Source: Hydrogenophaga sp. (GTDB lineage Bacteria; Pseudomonadota; Gammaproteobacteria; Burkholderiales; Burkholderiaceae_C). Taken from it: a stretch of DNA of 48,394 nt. The notes under the pieces are model-generated. The model was given only the letters and a program-made list of their open reading frames with translations. It made no database searches and was not told the DNA's origin. A program made the position numbers and the translations under genes. The stretch's first letter is position 1. Every line of letters begins with the position of its first letter. Below, piece after piece: positions 20,331-32,963 of this stretch. The stretch covers positions 1 through 48,394 of the forward strand of contig JALORL010000007.1 of assembly GCA_025458915.1 (NCBI GenBank), written 5' to 3'.

Positions 20331-22064
20331 ATGGCCTCTGTCGACGCAGCTACCCCCGACCGTTCCACCATGGCACTGCCCGGCCTGGGCAGGGCATTGG
20401 TCGCCGCCGGAAAGCTGGGACAAAGGGCCGCAGAAGATCTGTACAAAAAGGCTCAAAGCAGCCGCACCAGCTTCATCGCCGAACTGACCAGTTCGGGTGC
20501 CGTTTCCGCGGCAGACATGGCGCACACGATCTCCACGGCCTTTGCTGCTCCGCTGCTGGATCTTGATGCCATTGATGCAGAGCGCTTGCCCAAAGGGCTT
20601 CTGGACCCGAAGATCTGCTCGGACTATCGCATTGTTGTCCTCAGCAAGCGCAGCAACCGGCTGATCGTGGCCACTGCCGATCCGGCGGATCAGCAAGCTG
20701 TCGAGAAGATCAAGTTCGCCACCCAGATGGGGGTGGACTGGGTGATCGCCGAATACGACAAGCTGAGCAAACTGGTGGAAGCCCAGGGCGTGACGGCCAA
20801 CGAGGCGATGGACAACATCGTGGGCGGCGACATCGAATTCGACGACCTTGCCACGGAGACGGCAACCGCCGACGTCACCGACAAGGCGTCCGAGGTCGAC
20901 GACGCGCCGGTGGTGAAGTTTCTCCACAAGATGCTGATCGACGCCTTCAACATGCGGGCGTCCGACCTTCACTTCGAGCCTTATGAAAACGTATACCGGG
21001 TGCGGTTCCGGGTCGATGGCGAACTGCGGGAAATTGCTTCGCCGCCCATCGCCATCAAGGACAAACTGGCGTCCCGCATCAAGGTGATCTCCCGCATGGA
21101 CATCTCCGAAAAGCGGGTGCCTCAGGACGGGCGCATGAAGCTGAAGATCGGCCCCGACCGGGTGATCGACTTCCGGGTCAGCACGCTGCCGACCCTCTTC
21201 GGCGAAAAGATCGTGATCCGTATTCTGGACCCCAGCAGTGCCAAGGTGGGGATCGATGCCCTGGGTTACGAGCCGGAAGAGAAGGAACGGCTGATGTCGG
21301 CCATTTCACGTCCTTACGGGATGGTGCTGGTGACCGGCCCCACAGGCTCTGGCAAAACGGTATCCCTGTACACCTGTCTCAACATCCTGAACAAGCCAGG
21401 CATCAACATCTCGACGGCGGAAGACCCTTCCGAGATCAACCTGCCGGGCGTGAACCAGGTGAACGTCAACGAAAAAGCCGGACTGACGTTCGCCGCTGCC
21501 TTGAAGGCTTTTCTCCGACAAGACCCGGACGTGATCATGGTCGGTGAAATCCGCGACCTCGAAACGGCGGACATCTCGATCAAGGCTGCCCAGACCGGAC
21601 ACATGGTGTTGTCGACGCTGCACACCAACGACGCGCCCACCACGCTCACCCGGATGATGAACATGGGCATTCCCACGTTCAACATCGCCTCCAGTGTCAT
21701 TCTGATCACCGCACAGCGTCTGGCGCGCAGGCTTTGCGCCAACTGCAAGGCCCCGCTGGATGTGCCACGCAAGGCACTGCTCGATGCGGGCTTCAAGAGC
21801 GAGGAGCTCGACGGTACCTGGACCCCGTTCAAACCGGTGGGTTGCTCTGCCTGCAACAACGGGTACAAGGGCCGGGTCGGCATCTACCAGGTGATGCCCA
21901 TCTCGGAAGAGATCCAGAGAATCATCTTGCGCGGAGGCAGCGCCTTGGACATTGCGCAGCAGGCCAGCCGGGAAGGCGTGCGGACTCTGCGCGAATCAGG
22001 CCTTCTGAAGGTGCGGCAAGGAATGACGTCGCTGGAAGAAGTGCTCAGCGTCACCAACGAATGA
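20331..22064 (+). CDS. pilB: type IV pilus extension ATPase
   Basis: 577 residues. Cytoplasmic motor that powers pilin addition. N-terminal GspE/MshEN domain (about 20-150), then the secretion ATPase core: RASDLHFEPYE, Walker A GPTGSGKT (about 336-343), Asp-box EDPSEINLPG, Walker B region DPDVIMVGEIRD and the His-box. A zinc tetracysteine is formed by CANC (about 470) and CSAC (about 505). The ATG at 20331 has no Shine-Dalgarno and follows a TAGATT by 8 nt. First of pilB-pilC-pilD; the pilin genes are outside the window. Confidence 0.95.
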   Translation: MASVDAATPDRSTMALPGLGRALVAAGKLGQRAAEDLYKKAQSSRTSFIAELTSSGAVSAADMAHTISTAFAAPLLDLDAIDAERLPKGLLDPKICSDYRIVVLSKRSNRLIVATADPADQQAVEKIKFATQMGVDWVIAEYDKLSKLVEAQGVTANEAMDNIVGGDIEFDDLATETATADVTDKASEVDDAPVVKFLHKMLIDAFNMRASDLHFEPYENVYRVRFRVDGELREIASPPIAIKDKLASRIKVISRMDISEKRVPQDGRMKLKIGPDRVIDFRVSTLPTLFGEKIVIRILDPSSAKVGIDALGYEPEEKERLMSAISRPYGMVLVTGPTGSGKTVSLYTCLNILNKPGINISTAEDPSEINLPGVNQVNVNEKAGLTFAAALKAFLRQDPDVIMVGEIRDLETADISIKAAQTGHMVLSTLHTNDAPTTLTRMMNMGIPTFNIASSVILITAQRLARRLCANCKAPLDVPRKALLDAGFKSEELDGTWTPFKPVGCSACNNGYKGRVGIYQVMPISEEIQRIILRGGSALDIAQQASREGVRTLRESGLLKVRQGMTSLEEVLSVTNE

Positions 22065-22096
22065 TCTCGCCACAGCGCTAGAACCCCGAGGACACC

Positions 22097-23314
22097 ATGG
22101 CAACCGCTGCATCCAAGAGCATCAAGGATTTCGTTTTCGAATGGGAAGGCAAGGACCGCAACGGGCGCACCGTCAAGGGCGAAACCCGTGCGGCTGGCGA
22201 AAACCAGGTACTGGCTGCCCTGCGGCGCCAGGGCATCATTCCCGGCAAGATCAAGAAGCGCCGCACCACATCCGGCAAGCGCATCAAGCCCAAGGACATC
22301 GCCATCTTCACGCGGCAACTGGCCACGATGATGAAGGCAGGCGTACCTCTGCTGCAGGCGTTCGACATTGTCGGACGCGGCAACCCCAATCCCAGCGTGA
22401 CAAAACTGCTCAACGACATCCGTTCGGATGTCGAAACCGGTACCTCGCTGAGTTCGGCGTTTCGCAAGCACCCGCTGTATTTCGACAGCCTGTACTGCAA
22501 CCTGGTGGAGGCTGGCGAGGCGGCCGGTATTCTGGAAGAGTTGCTGGACCGGCTGGCCACGTACATGGAAAAGACCGAGGCGATCAAGTCCAAGATCAAG
22601 TCGGCGCTGATGTATCCGGTGTCGGTCATCATCGTGGCCTTTGTGGTGGTCGCCGTGATCATGATCTTTGTGATTCCTTCGTTCAAGGAGGTGTTCACGT
22701 CCTTCGGGGCAGACCTGCCCGGCCCCACCCTGTTCGTGATCGCGATGAGCGAGTTTTTCACGGAGTACTGGTGGCTGATCTTTGGCGGCCTGGGCGGTGG
22801 CGGCTATTTCCTCATGCAGGCCTGGCGGCGCAACGAAAAGGTGCAACGCTTCATGGATCGGGTTCTGCTCAAGATGCCCATCTTCGGTGTGCTGGTCGAA
22901 AAATCCGTGATCGCACGATGGACGAGGACCCTGTCAACCATGTTCGCAGCCGGGGTGCCGCTGGTCGAAGCCTTGGACTCGGTGGGCGGCGCTTCAGGCA
23001 ACTCGGTGTATGCAATTGCTACCGAAAGGATCCAGCAGGAGGTCTCGACGGGAACGAGTCTGACCAACGCCATGACCAATGCGAATATCTTCCCGTCGAT
23101 GGTGCTCCAGATGTGTGCCATCGGTGAAGAGTCCGGCTCCATCGACCACATGCTGGGGAAAGCTGCAGACTTCTATGAGGCCGAGGTGGATGACATGGTT
23201 GCAGGCCTTTCCAGCCTCATGGAGCCCATCATCATCGTGATCCTGGGCACCATCATCGGCGGTATCGTGGTGTCCATGTACCTGCCGATCTTCAAGCTGG
23301 GCCAGGTCGTTTGA
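22097..23314 (+). CDS. pilC: type IV pilus inner-membrane platform protein
   Basis: 405 residues, GspF family. Two repeated cytoplasmic helical domains (FTRQLATMMKAGVPLLQAF near 72 and WTRTLSTMFAAGVPLVEAL near 275), each followed by membrane segments (about 176-196, 215-235 and 375-397). It is the platform that PilB rotates to insert pilins. It follows pilB by 32 nt, and its TGA overlaps the ATG of pilD. Confidence 0.95.
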   Translation: MATAASKSIKDFVFEWEGKDRNGRTVKGETRAAGENQVLAALRRQGIIPGKIKKRRTTSGKRIKPKDIAIFTRQLATMMKAGVPLLQAFDIVGRGNPNPSVTKLLNDIRSDVETGTSLSSAFRKHPLYFDSLYCNLVEAGEAAGILEELLDRLATYMEKTEAIKSKIKSALMYPVSVIIVAFVVVAVIMIFVIPSFKEVFTSFGADLPGPTLFVIAMSEFFTEYWWLIFGGLGGGGYFLMQAWRRNEKVQRFMDRVLLKMPIFGVLVEKSVIARWTRTLSTMFAAGVPLVEALDSVGGASGNSVYAIATERIQQEVSTGTSLTNAMTNANIFPSMVLQMCAIGEESGSIDHMLGKAADFYEAEVDDMVAGLSSLMEPIIIVILGTIIGGIVVSMYLPIFKLGQVV

Positions 23315-24174
23315 TGGTTTCGCTGGGTGCTGCAGACGCAGCGCTGATGGGGCTGCTGGGTCTTCTGATCGGCAGCTTCCTCAATGTGGTCATCCACCGC
23401 CTGCCCAAGATGATGGAGCTTCAGTGGGAGCGCGAGTGCGCCGCAATGCACGCTTCTCCGGGTGCAAGCGAGGCCGCCACGGAGGAACCACCAGACTTCA
23501 ATCTGATGACTCCCCGGTCACGCTGTCCGCACTGCGGCCATGCCATTGGCTGGGTCGAAAACATTCCCCTTGTCAGCTATGCCGTCTTGCGCGGGCGTTG
23601 CCGAGCGTGTTCCGCGCCCATCAGCCTGCGGTATCCGGCTGTCGAGCTGGTCACCGGGTTGCTGTTTGCCTGGTGCGGCTGGCAATGGGGCCTGACGTGG
23701 GAAGCGCTGGCATGGGCAGGTTTCTCAGCCGCATTGGTGGCGCTGACATGCATTGACTGGGACACCACCCTGCTGCCCGACGACATCACCCTCCCCCTGC
23801 TCTGGGCGGGGTTGTGCAGTTCGGCATTGAACTGGACAGGCGTCGCGCTCGGTGACGCGGTGTGGGGAGCGGTGGGCGGCTACCTGTCGCTGTGGCTGGT
23901 GTACTGGGCCTTCAAGCTCGCCACAGGCAAGGAGGGGATGGGCTATGGCGACTTCAAGCTGTTTGCCGGTCTGGGCGCCTGGTTTGGATGGCAGGGCCTG
24001 ATCCCGATCATTCTCATGGCTTCCGTGATCGGCGCCGTCATCGGCATCGCAATCAAACTGCGCGGAGAACTGCGCGAAGGTGGTTACCTGCCTTTCGGGC
24101 CGTTTCTGGCCCTTGGGGGTTTGACCGCCATGGTGTTTGGCCCTCAGGCCATCTTGCGTACCGTCGGCCTGTGA
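23314..24174 (+). CDS. pilD: prepilin peptidase / N-methyltransferase
   Basis: 286 residues. Cleaves prepilin leader peptides and methylates the new N-terminus. The N-terminal methylase domain has both CxxC pairs (C71, C74, C96, C99) with GWVENIPLVSY between them; the A24 aspartyl protease has Asp148/Asp150 in CIDWDTTLLPDD and Asp213 in GMGYGDFKLFAGLGAW. Eight or so membrane segments. The ATG at 23314 shares its A with the pilC stop (TGATG); a TTG one codon earlier is less likely. coaE follows directly. Confidence 0.95.
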   Translation: MVSLGAADAALMGLLGLLIGSFLNVVIHRLPKMMELQWERECAAMHASPGASEAATEEPPDFNLMTPRSRCPHCGHAIGWVENIPLVSYAVLRGRCRACSAPISLRYPAVELVTGLLFAWCGWQWGLTWEALAWAGFSAALVALTCIDWDTTLLPDDITLPLLWAGLCSSALNWTGVALGDAVWGAVGGYLSLWLVYWAFKLATGKEGMGYGDFKLFAGLGAWFGWQGLIPIILMASVIGAVIGIAIKLRGELREGGYLPFGPFLALGGLTAMVFGPQAILRTVGL

Positions 24175-24191
24175 CACCGGGAACGGGCCAG

Positions 24192-24785
24192 ATGGTTCTG
24201 AGAATGGGCCTCACGGGGGGTGTGGGCAGCGGCAAGAGCACAGTGGCGTCGATGCTGGGTGACCGAGGTGCAACGGTCATCGATGCCGACGCCATTTCGC
24301 GGGCATGCACGGCGCCCGGTGGTAGCGCCATACCGGCCATTGCGCGTGCGTTCGGTTGGGAATTCGTTGGCGACGATGGCGCGTTGCACCGGGAGCGCAT
24401 GCGCTCCCGGGTGTTCTCCGACCCGCAGGCCCGCAACCAGCTGGAGGCCATCCTCCATCCCCTGATTGCAGCCGAGATGGCCCGTCAGGCGAACAGCTCC
24501 CGGGCCCGCTGCGTGGTGTTTGACATCCCTTTGTTGGTGGAGTCGCCACGGTGGCGCCCGCAGCTGGACCGGATTGTGGTGGTGGATTGCTCCCGAGAAA
24601 CCCAGATCCGGCGGGTTCAAGTGCGTAGCCAGTGGGATCTGCCTACCATCGAGCGCGTGATGCAAAACCAGTGTTCCCGGGCGCAGCGTCTGGCGGCGGC
24701 CGATGCGGTGCTGTTCAACGACGGAAAAAGCCTGGAACAACTGCGCACACTGGTCGCGGAACTGGAACAGCGGTTCGGGCTATGA
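24192..24785 (+). CDS. coaE: dephospho-CoA kinase
   Basis: 197 residues. Last step of coenzyme A synthesis, phosphorylating the 3'-OH of dephospho-CoA. P-loop GLTGGVGSGKSTVA near 6-19, DADAISRACTAPGG, and FDIPLLVES. Length is near E. coli CoaE (206). The start is uncertain: ATG at 24192 is used, but GTG at 24171 overlaps the pilD stop (GTGA) and would add 7 residues, and ATG at 24204 would remove 4. pilD-coaE-zapD-yacG is a conserved run. Confidence 0.94.
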   Translation: MVLRMGLTGGVGSGKSTVASMLGDRGATVIDADAISRACTAPGGSAIPAIARAFGWEFVGDDGALHRERMRSRVFSDPQARNQLEAILHPLIAAEMARQANSSRARCVVFDIPLLVESPRWRPQLDRIVVVDCSRETQIRRVQVRSQWDLPTIERVMQNQCSRAQRLAAADAVLFNDGKSLEQLRTLVAELEQRFGL

Positions 24786-24840
24786 TGCTTTTTTGCGTGC
24801 GCCCGCTGGTCCTGGCCTCGCCTCATGAAGCCCTGCCGCC

Positions 24841-25596
24841 GTGATCCTTTACGAATATCCCTTCAACGAACGCATCCGAACCTACCTGCGTCTCGAACAG
24901 CTGTTTCGACGTCTGGCCGAACTGGTGTCCCGCAGCCAAGCGCTCGACCACCACTTTGCCATCCAGACGATCTTCGAGATCATGGACGTGGCTTCCAGGG
25001 CCGACATGAAGTCGGACGTGCTCAAGGACCTCGACCGGCAGAAGATGCAGCTCAATGGCTTCCGGGGCAATCCTGCAATCTCGGAGGAAGTCCTGGACGG
25101 GGTGGTCGGCCAGCTGGATGCCTGCTTCACTGCGTTGAGCCAGCTTCATGGCAAAACAGGGCATGCGCTCACCGAGAACGACTGGCTGATGAGCGTGCGT
25201 AGCCGAATCGGTATTCCGGGAGGAACCTGCGAGTTCGACCTGCCGGCCTACTACCATTGGCAACATTCCAGCAACGAATACCGCCAGCGGGATTTGCATC
25301 ACTGGGCACTCAGTCTCGCACCGCTGGCAGACGCCATCGTGCTGCTGCTGAAGATGCTGAGGGATTCCGGTTCCGCTCAAAAGATGCTCGCGGTCCATGG
25401 ACAACTCCAGCAGAACCTTCCCCAAGGACGTACCTTCCAGTTGCTTCGCCTGCGCATCGATCCCACGACTGGACTCATTCCAGAAATCAGCGGCAACCGG
25501 TTGATGTTTTCGGTGCGCCTGATGCGGCAGGGCGACGACGGTCGTCTGCATCTGGCGCAGGAAGACGGAGCTTTCGAGCTGACCCTGTGCGCGTGA
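24841..25596 (+). CDS. zapD: cell division protein ZapD
   Basis: 251 residues, same size as E. coli ZapD/YacF (247). It bundles FtsZ filaments at midcell. Typical start [19 protein letters not shown] from a GTG; no catalytic motif is expected. Helical N-terminal half ([30 protein letters not shown]) and beta-rich C-terminal half. The TGA overlaps the ATG of yacG, supporting coupled translation. Confidence 0.93.
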   Translation: MILYEYPFNERIRTYLRLEQLFRRLAELVSRSQALDHHFAIQTIFEIMDVASRADMKSDVLKDLDRQKMQLNGFRGNPAISEEVLDGVVGQLDACFTALSQLHGKTGHALTENDWLMSVRSRIGIPGGTCEFDLPAYYHWQHSSNEYRQRDLHHWALSLAPLADAIVLLLKMLRDSGSAQKMLAVHGQLQQNLPQGRTFQLLRLRIDPTTGLIPEISGNRLMFSVRLMRQGDDGRLHLAQEDGAFELTLCA

Positions 25597-25808
25597 TGGA
25601 CAAGGTACGCACGGACACCACCTTGGAGCCCCGATTGGTGCGGTGTCCCGGGTGTGGGGGCAACAGCGTGTACGGGCCGTCAAACGCCTATCGGCCGTTT
25701 TGCAGCGAGCGCTGCAAGCAGATGGATCTGGGAGCGTGGGCGAGCGAGAGCTTCAAGGTGGAGTCCAGCGAGCCAGGGCGTGCTGCCGGTCCTGAACAGT
25801 CGGCCTGA
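25596..25808 (+). CDS. yacG: DNA gyrase inhibitor / zinc-binding protein YacG
   Basis: 70 residues. Four-Cys zinc finger: CPGC near 17-20 and CSERC near 36-40 with the conserved [19 protein letters not shown] stretch. In E. coli YacG binds GyrB and inhibits gyrase. The ATG shares its A with the zapD stop (ATGA-type overlap). The acidic C-terminal tail ([14 protein letters not shown]) is variable in the family. Convergent with the Nudix gene, 13 bp apart. Confidence 0.93.
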   Translation: MDKVRTDTTLEPRLVRCPGCGGNSVYGPSNAYRPFCSERCKQMDLGAWASESFKVESSEPGRAAGPEQSA

Positions 25809-25821
25809 AGCGGGTTCGGAA

Positions 25822-26307
25822 TCAGCCGTTGCACCGGATCGGTGGAGCGCCGGCAATCCCCTGTTCCATCGCGAGCCATTCGAGCACTGGCAGTGTTCCA
25901 GCCAACACGGGTGTGCACCCCACGGGGAGGCGCTGCCAGCCAAACCGCTGACCCTCCCGCATGTGAATTTCGCCTGACCATGTGCGGACCTTGCAGAAGT
26001 GCAGACGGACCAGCGCATGGGGATAGTCCACCAGTTGTGTTCTCCATACCGGCGCAGGCCCGATGGTGACGCCAATCTCCTCTTGCAGTTCACGGCGCAA
26101 GGCCTGCTCCACCGACTCTCCTACCTCGAGCTTGCCGCCAGGAAACTCCCAGTGGTCGGCATACACCTTGCCCGGTGGGCGGGTGGTCATCAAGAAGGAT
26201 GCGTCCGGTGCGATGAGAATGCCCACCGCCACCTCCACGATGGGTCGATCGAGCGATCCGGTGCGCTCCTGAGCCTGGTCGACCACCAGAACGCCGGCAG
26301 CAGCCAT
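25822..26307 (-). CDS. MutT-like Nudix hydrolase (8-oxo-dGTP diphosphatase type)
   Basis: 161 residues. Nudix box GGKLEVGESVEQALRREL then QEEIGV, preceded by MTTRPPGKVYADHWEFPGG, the MutT pattern. The likely role is removing oxidised dGTP from the nucleotide pool, though the substrate is inferred. A start at 26307 (MAAAGVLVVDQ) was chosen: it lies 1 nt after the stop of the upstream ATPase, and the longer frame would run into that gene. An alternative is a start nearer VEVAVGILIA. Confidence 0.85.
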   Translation of the reverse strand: MAAAGVLVVDQAQERTGSLDRPIVEVAVGILIAPDASFLMTTRPPGKVYADHWEFPGGKLEVGESVEQALRRELQEEIGVTIGPAPVWRTQLVDYPHALVRLHFCKVRTWSGEIHMREGQRFGWQRLPVGCTPVLAGTLPVLEWLAMEQGIAGAPPIRCNG

Positions 26308-26308
26308 G

Positions 26309-27196
26309 TCAGTGGCCCACAGTGTTCTGCAATGCGCGAGAACCTGCATGGTCACGCGCAAACTGGAATGCCACACGACCACTGCGCGACCCCCTCTCCA
26401 GCGCCCAAACCAGTGCCGGTGCACGCGCGGCGTCGATGTCAGCAGCGTTCAAACCAAACGCACTCAGCCACTGGGCCACGATGGCCAGATATTCATCCTG
26501 GCTGAACGGGTAAAAACTCACCCAGAGACCAAAGCGTTCCGAGAGGGATATCTTTTCCTCCACCACCTCGCCCGGGTGCACCTCGCCATCCGGCGTGTGG
26601 GTGTAGGAAAGGTTTTCCTTCATGTATTCGGGGAGCAGGTGGCGACGGTTGCTCGTGGCGTAGATCAGCAGGTTCTTGCCCACGGCTGACACGGATCCGT
26701 CGAGGATGGATTTCAGCGCCTTGTAGCCGGGATCTCCGTCCTCAAAGCTGAGGTCGTCACAGAACACGATAAAGCGCTCTGTCCGATCGGCCACCGCGTC
26801 GACGATGTCCGGAAGATCCACCAGATCGGATTTGTCCACCTCGATAAGGCGCAACCCCCGTGGGGCATATTCGCGCAGGCAAGCCTTGACGAGGGAGGAC
26901 TTTCCAGTACCGCGGGCCCCGGTCAGCAGCACGTTGTTGGAAGGAGCACCGCTGACAAACTGCAGGGTGTTGCGCTGGATGCGTATCTTCTGCTCGTCGA
27001 TTTCCTTCAGGTCGTCCAGAGCCAACGCTCCCACTTGCCGGACCGGCTCCAGGGATCCGTGTCCGTTGCGGCGACGGTAGCGAAAGGCAATGGAAGCGGA
27101 CCAGTCGGGAGGTGCCAAGGGACCTGGCAGCACCGCCTCGATGCGTGCCATCAGATGCTCCGCCCGTTCGACGAGACGCTCCAGACCAGCGCTCAT
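26309..27196 (-). CDS. ATP-binding protein, DUF815 family
   Basis: 295 residues. P-loop ATPase with Walker A LLTGARGTGKSSLVKA (about 90-105) and a Walker B-like RFIVFCDDLSFE; the SNRRHLLPEYM and LSERFGLWVSFYPF stretches are typical of DUF815. Family members have no fixed function; some are annotated as AAA-like. Cytoplasmic, no membrane segment. It is 1 nt upstream of the MutT-like gene and 63 nt downstream of argJ, so argJ-DUF815-mutT look like one transcript, a common Burkholderiales order. Confidence 0.87.
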   Translation of the reverse strand: MSAGLERLVERAEHLMARIEAVLPGPLAPPDWSASIAFRYRRRNGHGSLEPVRQVGALALDDLKEIDEQKIRIQRNTLQFVSGAPSNNVLLTGARGTGKSSLVKACLREYAPRGLRLIEVDKSDLVDLPDIVDAVADRTERFIVFCDDLSFEDGDPGYKALKSILDGSVSAVGKNLLIYATSNRRHLLPEYMKENLSYTHTPDGEVHPGEVVEEKISLSERFGLWVSFYPFSQDEYLAIVAQWLSAFGLNAADIDAARAPALVWALERGSRSGRVAFQFARDHAGSRALQNTVGH

Positions 27197-27259
27197 GGCC
27201 TGCTCCAGGACAGACTGGGGGTACCAGAAAACAAAAATGACGGCGAGAAAGCGCCGGGA

Positions 27260-28507
27260 TCAGGATCGGTAGTCGGCATTGATGGTCACGTAGTCGTGGC
27301 TGAAATCACAGGTCCACACCGTCTCGCTGGCGTTCCCGCGGCCCAAACCAATCTGGACAAGGATCTCAGGCTGGTTCATCACGCGCTGGCCATCGGCTTC
27401 GCGGTAGGACGGGTGCCGACCACCGCCGGTCACCACGTGCACATCGCCAAGATGCAATTCGATCCGGGATACATCCAGGTCGCTGATACCCGCATAACCC
27501 ACCGCTGCCAGGATGCGTCCGAGGTTCGGGTCGCTGGCAAAGAACGCTGTCTTGACCAGAGGAGAATGGGCCACGGCGTAGGCCACCTTCAGGCATTCGT
27601 CGGTGCTGGCGCCGCCGTTCACGCGGACTGCAATGAACTTTGTGGCGCCTTCGCCGTCCCGGACGATCGCGTGGGCCAGTTGTCTGGCCACAGGGGTGAG
27701 CGCCGCCAGCAAGGCATTTCCATCGGCGCCGTCCAGGTCTGTGATGGGCGGATTGCCAGCTTGCCCGGTGGCTACCACCACAAAAGAATCGTTGGTGCTG
27801 GTATCGCCGTCGATCGTGATGCGGTTGAAGGAGGCATCGGCCAGCCGGCGCGCCAGCGGGCCCATCGCCTCAGGCGAAACCGCTGCGTCGGTAGCCAGAA
27901 AGCCCAGCATGGTGGCCATGTTGGGACGGATCATGCCGGCACCTTTGGCAATTCCGGTAGCAACCACCGTATGGTCGGCTATCTGGAACTGCGTGCTGCA
28001 CGCTTTGGGCAGCGTATCGGTGGTCATGATGCCCTGCGCGGCCAGCAGCCACTGGTCGCCCGTGGTGGCCGTGTGCTGTGATGCGCTTTCCAGCGCTGCC
28101 GGCAAACCGGCCAGCAGCCGGTCCATCGGCAGAGGCTCCATGATCACACCGGTGGAAAACGGCAGCACCTGCTCGTGGTCCAGGCCGAGGGCCCGGGCCA
28201 GTGCATGGCAGGTCTGGCGGGCGTCCACCAGCCCGGGCTCGCCGGTACCTGCATTGGCATTGCCGGTGTTGATGACCATGGCACGGATGCCTGAGCCAGA
28301 ACCCAGATGCTCGCGGCACACCTGCACGGGCGCGGCGGCATAACGGTTCTGCGTGAACACCGCTCCCACGGAACAGCCCTCGTCCAGCAGGAACACCGTG
28401 AGGTCGTATCGGTTGGGTTTTCGGATACCCGCCTGCGCAACACCGATGCGAACGCCTGCGATGCCTCGCAAGTCGCTGGCTGCTGGAACGTCAAGGAGTA
28501 CAGGCAT
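27260..28507 (-). CDS. argJ: bifunctional glutamate N-acetyltransferase / amino-acid acetyltransferase
   Basis: 415 residues. Arginine synthesis: transfers acetyl from N-acetylornithine to glutamate, with possible acetyl-CoA activity as well. The self-cleavage region [16 protein letters not shown] is intact, with the catalytic Thr in ATML, as are GDTSTNDSF and the C-terminal [15 protein letters not shown]. Start [20 protein letters not shown] at the ATG with GGAG upstream. It lies 92 nt after secA on the same strand. Confidence 0.95.
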   Translation of the reverse strand: MPVLLDVPAASDLRGIAGVRIGVAQAGIRKPNRYDLTVFLLDEGCSVGAVFTQNRYAAAPVQVCREHLGSGSGIRAMVINTGNANAGTGEPGLVDARQTCHALARALGLDHEQVLPFSTGVIMEPLPMDRLLAGLPAALESASQHTATTGDQWLLAAQGIMTTDTLPKACSTQFQIADHTVVATGIAKGAGMIRPNMATMLGFLATDAAVSPEAMGPLARRLADASFNRITIDGDTSTNDSFVVVATGQAGNPPITDLDGADGNALLAALTPVARQLAHAIVRDGEGATKFIAVRVNGGASTDECLKVAYAVAHSPLVKTAFFASDPNLGRILAAVGYAGISDLDVSRIELHLGDVHVVTGGGRHPSYREADGQRVMNQPEILVQIGLGRGNASETVWTCDFSHDYVTINADYRS

Positions 28508-28599
28508 GGAGGCTCCGCAATGAGAACGGTGGATTCGGTGGAACGGGCTGGGTCAACGACAGCGCAGGCAACAATGACCCGCGATCGACCGCGACGGCA

Positions 28600-31344
<2,745 letters not shown>

Positions 31345-31513
31345 AGATGCGGGCCCGCCTTGACCACGCTAGGGGATCGAAGCAAGCGGATTGGGTTCTG
31401 GTAACGACGGCTTGTCCACCCGACTGCCATCGCGCGAAGGCGAGGTAGATGCTGCCGAAAGGATGGGCTTCAAGTGCAAGCGCGCGATTTTACCCGGGGC
31501 AGGCGCGGCCCCA

Positions 31514-32461
31514 TCAGGGCTTCACTTCAGCGCTGCGGGCCACTTGCCGCAGTCCTGCATCATCGCCCGCTGCGAGAAATCGTTGTGGGTCCTGGGGAAC
31601 ACCCGACACCCAAACTTCGAAATGGAGGTGTGGCCCTGTGGAGCGTCCTGTAGAACCGACTTCGGCGATTTTCTGACCGCGCTTGACAATGTCGCCCTTT
31701 TTCACATGCACGGCAGAGGCATGGGCATACCGGGTAATCAGGTTGTTGCCGTGGTCGATCTCCACCATGTTTCCATAAGCGACGTGGTACTCCTGCACCA
31801 CCACCACGCCCCCTGCCGCAGCGAGGATGGGTGTTCCGGTATCGGCTGGAAAATCCAGCCCCGTGTGCAGCGCCGAGCGCCCGGTGATGGGATCGATGCG
31901 AAAACCGAATGGGGAGCCCACTTGAACCCCGGATACAGGTGGTTCGGTGGGCACCATGGCCCGGCGGATTTTCTGGTCAAACAAGCGCGATTCAATGACT
32001 GTGAGCAGGTCCACCCGGGTGCCTGTGAGGTCTTCGAGATCGTCCATGGCCGTGAGCAACTCATTGAGAACTAGCTCGCGACCACCCACCAGCGCTCCGC
32101 CAGCCCCTTGCGCTTTGAACTCTGCCGGATTGAGACCCGCCAATCCGGCCACCCGCTCACCCAGTGAATCAATTTGCATCATGCGCGCCTGCATCTCCCC
32201 CAGCTTGCGTGCCATGGCGTCAAGGTTGGCTCGCAGATAGGCATCCCGGGACTCGGGTTCATTCTGGTGAACGATCCGGGCCACGGAGGCGAAACCGGGC
32301 CACCCCTGGCGAACGCCTTCCAGGAAGATCCAGTGGTAGGTTGCGATGGAGCTCAACATCAGCAGGACGGAGGCAAGGGCAAGCGCCGCGACGAGCTTGA
32401 GACCGCTGAGATGCATGGCCCGGCTCTTGGCCAGCCAGGCGTCCGTGATAATGATGTGCAC
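31514..32461 (-). CDS. M23-family peptidase (LytM-type), membrane-anchored
   Basis: 315 residues from GTG at 32461 (VHIIITDAWLAKSRAMHLSG). An N-terminal membrane segment (about 22-45), then a helical region that may form a coiled coil (LDAMARKLGEMQARMMQIDS), and a C-terminal LytM domain with zinc ligands in HTGLDFPADTG and HLHFEV. It acts on peptidoglycan cross-links or as an amidase activator in the periplasm. All four metal-ligand positions look intact, suggesting an active enzyme. AAGGGG lies before the GTG; the frame continues upstream but overlaps the divergent gene. Next to secA, the standard Burkholderiales context. Confidence 0.87.
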   Translation of the reverse strand: MHIIITDAWLAKSRAMHLSGLKLVAALALASVLLMLSSIATYHWIFLEGVRQGWPGFASVARIVHQNEPESRDAYLRANLDAMARKLGEMQARMMQIDSLGERVAGLAGLNPAEFKAQGAGGALVGGRELVLNELLTAMDDLEDLTGTRVDLLTVIESRLFDQKIRRAMVPTEPPVSGVQVGSPFGFRIDPITGRSALHTGLDFPADTGTPILAAAGGVVVVQEYHVAYGNMVEIDHGNNLITRYAHASAVHVKKGDIVKRGQKIAEVGSTGRSTGPHLHFEVWVSGVPQDPQRFLAAGDDAGLRQVARSAEVKP

Positions 32462-32484
32462 TGCTGCCCCTTTTTGTACGTACC

Positions 32485-32823
32485 ATGCCCGCCGCGCCCA
32501 ACAGAAACCCGCATGCACATGGCCCATCCCATGTGTACAGCCTGGAGCAGGCGGCTGAAGCCTCGCCAGGCCTGTCGGTGCTCTACGAACGGGTGAGGCA
32601 ATCCCAACGCCTGTTGTCCATCGTCCGGCAGCAATTGCCAGAGCCTTTGAGAATGCGCGTCTGGTCGGGCCCCTTGACCGAATCAGATTGGTGTCTGCTG
32701 GTGGACAGCGCGCCGGTGTCGACGAAGCTTCGACAACTGCTTCCCCGATTGCTCACGACATTGAACCAAAACGGGGCGAAGGTTAGCGCAATTCGGATCA
32801 AAGTCCAACAGCGAACACGATAG
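32485..32823 (+). CDS. DciA-like protein (DUF721)
   Basis: 112 residues. The stretch RQQLPEPLRMRVWSGPL followed by WCLLVDSAPVSTKLRQLLP and the final VSAIRIKVQ resemble the DUF721/DciA fold, whose members load the replicative helicase in bacteria without DnaC. The family assignment rests on this short pattern and on position: a DUF721 gene divergent from the M23/secA pair is usual in this group. Only 23 bp separate its ATG from the M23 GTG. The protein is short for DciA. Confidence 0.65.
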   Translation: MPAAPNRNPHAHGPSHVYSLEQAAEASPGLSVLYERVRQSQRLLSIVRQQLPEPLRMRVWSGPLTESDWCLLVDSAPVSTKLRQLLPRLLTTLNQNGAKVSAIRIKVQQRTR

Positions 32824-32871
32824 GCTGGTCGCTGGGGTGGACCGGAGGCACACCTGTGGGGTCCGTAGGGG

Positions 32872-32947
<76 letters not shown>

Positions 32948-32963
32948 GCAACGGGACTGAAGT

